IMG/VR virus record: IMGVR_UViG_3300049484_000358
Span: 1-53,296 of that record
DNA: 53,296 bases
Strand: one strand, 5' to 3'
From: a virus
How positions within the stretch are numbered: position 1 is the first letter of the stretch; every line of letters begins with the position of its first letter. Of this stretch, positions 49,342 to 53,296 are shown piece after piece. The notes beneath the pieces were generated by a model that saw only the letters and a program-made list of their open reading frames with translations, was not told where the DNA came from and searched no databases. Made by a program: the position numbers and the translations under genes.

Positions 49342-49786
49342 GAGGCCTCCGGAAGGGGGTTGCGAATTGGGGTTGGTTGGGTTTGGTTATTGGGGTGATG
49401 TCGGCTTCATCGAAGTTGATGACGAGTTGAGTACCAAGTACATAGTGACGGACGAAGGCGAAGGCGGGTAGGATGCGTTGGACAGCAGTGGGTTCGTTTA
49501 CTTCGCCTTCGTTGAGGATGCGGGTGATGGCTGAGTATTGTTTTTCAGTCATTGCATACCAACCAGGTGTGCGGCTTACGACGACGGTGTGTTCGCAGTG
49601 CTCAAGGCGCCGGCAGGCCGGGCAGCAGGGTAGATGTGCGGTGCACATTCCCCACCGAGTGTTTTTGTAGACAGGGGTGCCTTGGGGAATGAAGCGACGT
49701 GGTTGGCCGCAGGTGCGGCACATGATCAGCAGGGGGATTTTAGCAATCATGCCTGGCCGATATTCTAGCAGTGTCATTGGTTCCAT
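49334..49786 (-). CDS. Zinc-finger protein, paralogue of the 48614-49075 gene
   Basis: 150 residues. ATG 49786 with GGAG. Four to six Cys in MCRTCGQPRRFI ... MCTAHLPCCPACRRLEHCEH (about 22-65) and a C-terminal domain with FAFVRHYVLGTQLVINFDEAD. Shares layout and motifs with the gene two positions downstream. Probably binds nucleic acid or a host protein; not proven. Confidence 0.65.
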   Translation of the reverse strand: MEPMTLLEYRPGMIAKIPLLIMCRTCGQPRRFIPQGTPVYKNTRWGMCTAHLPCCPACRRLEHCEHTVVVSRTPGWYAMTEKQYSAITRILNEGEVNEPTAVQRILPAFAFVRHYVLGTQLVINFDEADITPITKPNQPQFATPFRRPRD

Positions 49787-50207
49787 AGTAATTCTCCGGG
49801 TGTGAAATGTAGAACATTTGTCTTGGGCAGTTATTACTTTATAAGGCCTGATTCTATACTTAAAGGGTAAGAAAATTGATTTAGAAACTTAATAGAAACA
49901 GGCCTGCTATCAGAACAACTGCCCAGGACATTTGTTCTAATTGACTGCTATGCAGCAGTTTGGCTTGAAAAACCTGCCGTTGGTGTGTCATTTGACTCCA
50001 AAAAACCTGCGATCGGTACACAAATTTGGCAAAGTAGTTTTCTTGTAATAGAGATGCTCCTTCTAAAGTTATCGTTGTAATTTTCTGGTAGCCTTTACTG
50101 TTCATGGATTTGAGTTCAGGCCTTATTTCAGAAAACTTTTCTGTTTTTTACTGAATAACTGCACAACTGCCCAAGACAAATGTTCTAATAATCTTGGGCA
50201 GTCGGTA
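49787..50207. repeat. Intergenic element with 23-bp inverted repeats
   Basis: TAGAACATTTGTCTTGGGCA... (49810-49832) is repeated in perfect inverted form at 50165-50187. A third, partly matching copy (ACTGCCCAGGACATTTGTTC) lies at about 49918-49937, and an inner inverted repeat ATAAGGCCTGA/TCAGGCCTTAT at 49841-49851 and about 50114-50124. The core GACAAATGT resembles the early operators. It could be a regulator region, a small mobile or MITE-like element, or an origin. Confidence 0.6.
49881..50105 (-). CDS. Possible small tail-anchored membrane protein
   Basis: 74 residues inside the inverted-repeat element. Polar N-terminus and one C-terminal helix (SWAVVLIAGLFLLSF). The ribosome site is weak (AAGGCC far upstream), so this may not be expressed. 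If real, the inverted repeats flank a single gene. Confidence 0.35.
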   Translation of the reverse strand: MNSKGYQKITTITLEGASLLQENYFAKFVYRSQVFWSQMTHQRQVFQAKLLHSSQLEQMSWAVVLIAGLFLLSF

Positions 50208-50285
50208 TTATTTGGCCAAGTCGAGCTTCCAGATGAACAGCGCAACAAGTCCGAGTCCTAGCAATTGCCATACAACATCAGGCAT
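50208..50285 (-). CDS. 25-residue membrane micro-protein
   Basis: MPDVVWQLLGLGLVALFIWK then LDLAK: one membrane helix. GAGAGGA site eight bases before ATG. Four bases after the stop of the next micro-gene upstream. Third of three tiny membrane-protein genes in a row. Confidence 0.6.
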   Translation of the reverse strand: MPDVVWQLLGLGLVALFIWKLDLAK

Positions 50286-50289
50286 TGGG

Positions 50290-50376
50290 TTATCCTCTCA
50301 ATCGTAGTAGTCCGAGTTTATCCAATAGTACGAACAATACGCAGACGGCGAGTAAGCTTGCGGCTTCGGTGCTCAT
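50290..50376 (-). CDS. 28-residue membrane micro-protein
   Basis: MSTEAASLLAVCVLFVLLDK then LGLLRLRG: one membrane helix with a positive end. ATG overlaps the stop of the upstream micro-gene (ATGA), so it is probably translated by coupling. Confidence 0.55.
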   Translation of the reverse strand: MSTEAASLLAVCVLFVLLDKLGLLRLRG

Positions 50377-50459
50377 TGCGGGATGTCATTCTTGTTCACG
50401 AAGCTGAATGCACCAAACAGTACGATGATTACGGCTACGGCAATGTATATTGCGATCAT
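50373..50459 (-). CDS. 28-residue membrane micro-protein
   Basis: MIAIYIAVAVIIVLFGAFSF then VNKNDIPQ: one membrane helix. GAGAGGA site before ATG 50459. First gene of the three-gene membrane micro-protein cluster. Confidence 0.6.
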   Translation of the reverse strand: MIAIYIAVAVIIVLFGAFSFVNKNDIPQ

Positions 50460-50506
50460 GGTATTATCCTCTCGATTTGTTCTCAGTTTGTTCTCGGTGA
50501 AACGAC

Positions 50507-50545
50507 TATAGCCCGGCAGCTCAGTTCAGCAGATGCCGGGCTATA
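50507..50545 (-). terminator. 12-bp hairpin upstream of the micro-protein cluster
   Basis: TATAGCCCGGCA (50507-50518) pairs perfectly with 50534-50545 around a 15-base loop. It lies just after the stop of the 50553-50768 gene. A few T residues follow on the - strand (GTCGTTT). Confidence 0.65.
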
Positions 50546-50552
50546 TGGGTGA

Positions 50553-50768
50553 TTACTTTGATGCGTACTTGATCATGATGCGTCCGAGGCGTTTGTGGCC
50601 GCAGACGAGGTACCAGAACTTCCAGAAATTAGCGATAGTCTTCAGCACAACTAGCACTGCTGGGTCTTTCGCCAGTTCGGCAAGTTCGCTTTCCGCGAGT
50701 TGGGTGTTCAAATCCCACTCAGCATCGGTTACAGGGCGTTTGACAGCTTGATCACGAAAGTCAGACAT
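50553..50768 (-). CDS. Hypothetical protein
   Basis: 71 residues from ATG 50768 (AAAGGAG). Helical; hydrophobic aromatic stretch near the end (VVLKTIANFWKFWYLVCGHKRLG) might be a membrane-interacting helix. Not recognised. GC-rich, with a 12-bp hairpin after its stop. Confidence 0.65.
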   Translation of the reverse strand: MSDFRDQAVKRPVTDAEWDLNTQLAESELAELAKDPAVLVVLKTIANFWKFWYLVCGHKRLGRIMIKYASK

Positions 50769-50938
50769 GTTGAGTCTCCTTTGTCGAAGTGCTTGAGTAT
50801 GGGTAGCATCTTCGCGCTCCCTCACTCCGTGGAATGAGGATGAGCAAAACTGCTACAGCGTTTGGGCCGCGGTCCCGGTGCCCGGATCCCTGCTGTCAGG
50901 TAATCCGGGTCACCGGTGGAACGACCGGGTGGAGCCGA
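50769..50938 (-). terminator. Spacer with strong hairpin after paralogue B
   Basis: CCGGTG-CCCGGAT (50875-50887) pairs with ATCCGGG-T-CACCGG (50903-50916), 13 bp with one bulge, 22 bases after the stop of paralogue B. A smaller CCTCA/TGAGG inverted repeat lies at about 50819-50838. No gene is seen in the spacer. Confidence 0.6.
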
Positions 50939-51574
50939 TTATTCAGATATTCCCAGGGATTTCGCCAGAGCATCGATGGCATCGGTCTTGCTTGCCACGA
51001 TATCTTCCATCTCAGCCTCTGCCTGGGCTTTCTTCGATTTCCCCTTGGGGGCTTTCGCAATCGCAACCGGCTCGCCAGCGGGCCCGCTCACGATTTCAAT
51101 TTCCGCAACCTTCGCAACTTCGGCAGCCAGTTCAGCGTCGTCCACGACCACTTTCTTCGGGGTCCAGACACCGTCGATGAGTTCGAACTTGGTCATCAGT
51201 TCGGCCATCATCGCGGGAGTTACCCGGTCAACCGGTGAGCCGGCGGACTTGCGAGCGGCGGAGCGGCCAGCGGCCTTGTCGGCATCCGTCCGTCCCCACA
51301 GTTCGCTGAGCGACGCGGCCTTGCCAACCTGCGAAGCCGTCTTGCCGCGCTGGGTGGCGAGGAATTCGTCGGACATGAAGAACGCGAAGTTCGCGTCGCG
51401 GTTCTGGGTGAAGCCGTCACCCGAGCGGCACCAGCACTGGATGTACCGGCGGAGGTAAGCATCGGTCACGATCTCGCCCCGGCCGTTTTTGATCCCGTAC
51501 TTGTTGGCGTTGTCGTCGGTCTCGCTCGCTGCGAATTTGACGAAGGTCTTGGTGGTTCCAGCATTGTCGGTCAT
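50939..51574 (-). CDS. Paralogue B of the three-member phage family
   Basis: 211 residues from ATG 51574 (AAAGGAG). Shared core KYGIKNGRGEIVTDAYLRRY (about 25-44) then IQCWCRSGDGFTQNRDANFA, FFMSDEFLATQRGKTASQVGK. After the core come an Ala/Arg/Lys-rich linker and acidic/basic low-complexity C-terminus (KAPKGKSKKAQAEAEME). GC-rich with GC-ending codons, unlike most of the phage. First gene after early promoter 4 and followed by a strong hairpin. Unknown function; see paralogues A and C. Confidence 0.8.
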   Translation of the reverse strand: MTDNAGTTKTFVKFAASETDDNANKYGIKNGRGEIVTDAYLRRYIQCWCRSGDGFTQNRDANFAFFMSDEFLATQRGKTASQVGKAASLSELWGRTDADKAAGRSAARKSAGSPVDRVTPAMMAELMTKFELIDGVWTPKKVVVDDAELAAEVAKVAEIEIVSGPAGEPVAIAKAPKGKSKKAQAEAEMEDIVASKTDAIDALAKSLGISE

Positions 51575-51829
51575 TTCAAATCTCCTTTGAAAGATTGGAC
51601 TGGGAGAATTCCCATTCACCTGCCCAGCAGTTGCACGGTGGGCCTTGCGGCAATTGGCACTGCTGAGCACGTGGGTGGGAACTCACCACCCAATTGTTAT
51701 TCGATTTTTAAGGTTCGGAAGCTGGGGAAAATCCCCGTTGCTTTATTCTTACAAGATCATTGTACCATATTGAGTGATCACTGGGGAACTAACATTTGTC
51801 ACGCAATGATCACTCAATTGTCACGCAGT
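51575..51829 (-). promoter_or_regulatory. Early promoter 4 and long leader
   Basis: On the - strand: -10 TACAAT (51764-51759); TGACA box from 51801 (TGACAAATGTTAGTTCCCC), 37 bp upstream; second TGACA box from 51823, 22 bp further. A TGATCACTCAATA block lies between. The roughly 180-base leader before the ATG of paralogue B contains GGGGA/TCCCC and GGGAGAATTCCC inverted repeats, so the 5' UTR may be structured. Confidence 0.8.
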
Positions 51830-52042
51830 TTAGAACGCGGTATTGAACCAATCTTTGAACTCAGCCACGGTGTTGAAATACAACTGGACCAGTTCCAAAT
51901 TTCCTTCGAGACTCGCAAAATCTTCGAACTTATCAACGCAGTGTTTTGATTCGGATGCTTCGGTCACAAGTGAAACATTCTCAGTTTCGATAGTGAATTC
52001 GAATTTATTCCCGTTTTCCTCGGCAAGTATTTCGATTTTCAT
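51830..52042 (-). CDS. Small acidic protein
   Basis: 70 residues from ATG 52042 (AGGGAA nearby). Very acidic (IEILAEENGNKFEFTIETENV... KFEDFASLEGNLE). Beta-then-helix. Acidic small early proteins of phages often mimic DNA or bind host enzymes, but no match is known. Eight bases separate it from the upstream gene. Confidence 0.6.
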   Translation of the reverse strand: MKIEILAEENGNKFEFTIETENVSLVTEASESKHCVDKFEDFASLEGNLELVQLYFNTVAEFKDWFNTAF

Positions 52043-52050
52043 TGGGTTCC

Positions 52051-52311
52051 CTATATGTTTCGCAGATTGTTTTTCTTTGCGCAATCGACGCAAACGTCGA
52101 TGTCGCGCATGTTGCGTACGCAGTGTTTTATGTACGTCATCGAGAAGCCATAGTTGCAGATTTCGCAGTAACCTCGACCTCCGTCCGAACTGTTCATTGT
52201 GTCTTGCCGGATTTTCTCCGGACTTGCATAGCCGCGACGCCCAGACTTACCTCGCGGTAAATCTACTATTCCATTCTGACTCGGATAAGATACTCGATTC
52301 CAATTATTCAT
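52051..52311 (-). CDS. Zinc-finger-like small protein
   Basis: 86 residues. Two C-x2-C pairs in YCEICNYGFS (about 48-57) and VCVDCAKKN (about 73-81) form a zinc-finger pattern. The N-terminal half is polar and basic (PRGKSGRRGYASPEKIRQ). AGAGAG site. First gene after early promoter 5. Confidence 0.65.
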   Translation of the reverse strand: MNNWNRVSYPSQNGIVDLPRGKSGRRGYASPEKIRQDTMNSSDGGRGYCEICNYGFSMTYIKHCVRNMRDIDVCVDCAKKNNLRNI

Positions 52312-52500
52312 ACTCTACTCTCTTTCGCAATCTCGAATGTTCGATCATATTTCTTATTATACTCATTATAACGCGCAATATGATTGAGTGTAACGTACTA
52401 AATGTCACTCATAAAGGCTTCCAATATCATGGTTTATTACGTGACAAATGTCAGGCATCGGGCCATGACGTCGGGCAGTGACTCACGTGACAAAGGTCAC
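52312..52500 (-). promoter_or_regulatory. Early promoter 5 with extra operators
   Basis: On the - strand: -10 TATAAT (52370-52365; another ten bases on); TGACA box from 52407, 37 bp upstream; degenerate TGATATTGG box from 52429, 22 bp further. Two full palindromic boxes follow at 52442-52453 (TGACAAATGTCA) and 52488-52499 (TGACAAAGGTCA). This is the richest operator region in the right arm. Confidence 0.75.
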
Positions 52501-52662
52501 TGCTGGGCCGACAGACTATGCGTCGGCGTGCGCCCCGACGCTTCGCTTCAAAAAGTATCGGGGCATCGGGCCCCCACGATCGAGTAACTCGCACGTCCGC
52601 CACGGGCGGAATACCCTCAAAATGAGGGTCCCGTAGCGGGACCGAACTATTCAATTGTCGGG
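52501..52662. ncRNA. Array of five hairpins, possible structured RNA
   Basis: Successive inverted repeats: GCCGAC/GTCGGC (52507-52512 and 52522-52527), GCCCCGA/TCGGGGC (52532-52538 and 52558-52564), TCCGCC/GGCGGA (52596-52601 and 52605-52610), ACCCTCA/TGAGGGT (52613-52619 and 52623-52629), GTCCCG/CGGGAC (52628-52633 and 52637-52642). The last two overlap by two bases. No good reading frame is seen. Could be a small regulatory RNA on either strand or a 3' structure for the 52686-52841 gene. Confidence 0.4.
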
Positions 52663-52685
52663 TTAGTCACCTCCCCGATATTCTG

Positions 52686-52841
52686 TTACCAACCCATAAC
52701 TTTGGCGAACAACTCGATACCATGGGCACTGGGCCCTCCCATCGTGGGGACGTGGAGCGAAGCACCAGCCGAACCGAACACAGTCACTAGGACTAGATAC
52801 GCAACGCCCAGCAGTAACATAACCAACAGTAGCTTTTTCAT
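52686..52841 (-). CDS. Small exported or membrane protein
   Basis: 51 residues. N-terminal signal/anchor MKKLLLVMLLLGVAYLVLVT, then a short soluble tail (GASLHVPTMGGPSAHGIEL). AAGGAG site before ATG 52841. Preferred over an overlapping frame that lacks a ribosome site. Possible secreted peptide. Confidence 0.65.
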   Translation of the reverse strand: MKKLLLVMLLLGVAYLVLVTVFGSAGASLHVPTMGGPSAHGIELFAKVMGW

Positions 52842-52895
52842 TGGGAACTCCTTCAAAAGTATTGGGCCTCATCGGCACCCGCACTCACGGGTGGA

Positions 52896-52914
52896 CCGGG
52901 GATCGCACCCCCGG
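52896..52914 (-). terminator. GC hairpin after paralogue C
   Basis: CCGGGG (52896-52901) pairs with CCCCGG (52909-52914), 13 bases beyond the stop of the paralogue C gene; context GGGTGGACCGGGGATCGC. Fits the pattern of a GC-rich hairpin after each paralogue. Confidence 0.5.
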
Positions 52915-52926
52915 TTTCGGCCTGTA

Positions 52927-53241
52927 TTACTGGGCGTCAACCAAGCTGGCGTTCACGAAGTCCTTGCGGGCGTCGCGGGCGGGTTTCGCGGGAGCCGCGT
53001 TCCAGCGGGGGGACAGAGAGGCGAATTTCCCGATTTGCGAAGCCGTGGCACCCGGGTGGGCGGCAAGGAACTCGTCGGACATGAAGTACTCAATGTTGGC
53101 CTTGCGGTTGTGGGTGAACCCGTCGGACACCCGGCACCAGCAGTGGATGTAGCGGCGCAGATAATCTTCGGACACGACATCGCCATCACTGTTGACGATA
53201 CCAAACCGATTCAAACCAAACTTCTCGAATTTCGTAGCCAT
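52927..53241 (-). CDS. Paralogue C of the three-member phage family
   Basis: 104 residues, the shortest member, nearly the core alone: RFGIVNSDGDVVSEDYLRRY (12-31), IHCWCRVSDGFTHNRKANIE, YFMSDEFLAAHPGATASQIGK (about 52-72), then a short Pro/Ala/Lys-rich tail. GGAG site before ATG. GC-rich. The contig ends 55 bases upstream, so its promoter is not in the window. If the genome is circular or permuted, the leader at 39-350 could supply it. Confidence 0.8.
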   Translation of the reverse strand: MATKFEKFGLNRFGIVNSDGDVVSEDYLRRYIHCWCRVSDGFTHNRKANIEYFMSDEFLAAHPGATASQIGKFASLSPRWNAAPAKPARDARKDFVNASLVDAQ

Positions 53242-53296
53242 GATGATCTCCTTTCAAGATCAGAGGGGGGGGGGGGGAGGTAGTTTTTTTTCAATA
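53242..53296. other. Contig end with G run
   Basis: After the ribosome site of the last gene (GAAAGGAG on the - strand) comes a long G run and a T run. Like the start of the window, this looks artefactual. No promoter is visible. Confidence 0.5.

Noticed and set aside
49144-49471. Gly/Val-rich + strand frames in the 48.4-49.5 kb region
   Set aside because: Opposite to coupled - strand genes with good ribosome sites; no + strand promoter nearby.
52663-52884. 73-codon - strand frame (MRVPMRPNTFEG...)
   Set aside because: Overlaps a frame with an AAGGAG site and a clear signal sequence (52686-52841); the longer frame has neither.
1-53296. CRISPR array, tRNA genes, integrase or transposase
   Set aside because: I looked for regular spaced repeats, cloverleaf-type sequence and recombinase motifs and saw none; short ones could be missed by eye.

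Overview
The window looks like the nearly complete genome of a tailed, long-tailed (siphovirus-like) double-stranded DNA phage. About 27 kb on the + strand holds packaging, head, tail and lysis genes in the usual siphovirus order. The remaining 26 kb, on the - strand, holds replication, nucleotide-metabolism and early accessory genes. The two arms converge on a bidirectional terminator at 27063-27095. I saw no integrase, excisionase, tRNA, rRNA, IS element or CRISPR array, so a virulent lifestyle is the simplest reading. Homopolymer tracts at both ends look like assembly or library artefacts. The host is uncertain. An LPATG-type sorting signal, Thr/Pro-rich TPT-type linkers in two exported proteins, a GH25 lysin and strong GGAGG ribosome sites fit a bacterium with sortase-type anchoring. 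The linkers resemble surface proteins of Chloroflexota (Anaerolineae), but this is only an inference.

Left arm (+): a 640-base non-coding leader with TGTMATR iterons and a promoter; small and large terminase; portal; gp10-like protein; a ferritin-like protein; a methyltransferase; a second copy of the same promoter; prohead protease; major capsid protein; a likely decoration protein; a glycosyltransferase; head-tail connectors; major tail protein; tail chaperones with a programmed -1 frameshift; tape measure; tail-tip proteins; GH25 endolysin; holin and spanin candidates; tail fibres; a Stf0-like sulfotransferase; and a small lipoprotein. Many genes overlap by ATGA.

Right arm (-): the operon reading from 40.8 kb down to 27.1 kb carries a UvrD-like helicase, a putative ssDNA-binding protein, family A DNA polymerase, MazG/dUTPase-like pyrophosphohydrolase, P-loop nucleotide kinase, dCMP deaminase, a dCMP hydroxymethylase-like enzyme, a DUF932 protein, a methyltransferase, primase-polymerase/SF3 helicase and a Cas4-like Fe-S nuclease. 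The hydroxymethylase, deaminase, kinase and pyrophosphatase are the parts that T4 uses to make hydroxymethylcytosine DNA. The 40.9-53.2 kb region is a series of early operons of mostly small unknown proteins: membrane peptides, zinc-finger proteins, a tandem-HTH protein, an LPXTG protein, and three paralogues of a new-looking family.

The early operons are preceded by five promoters with the same layout: two TGACA-type boxes 22-23 bp apart, the nearer one 36-37 bp upstream of a TAYAAT -10 box. The two late promoters share a TTCTCC -35-like element but carry a different upstream block. This suggests a phage-wide early/late switch, with the tandem-HTH protein as a candidate regulator.
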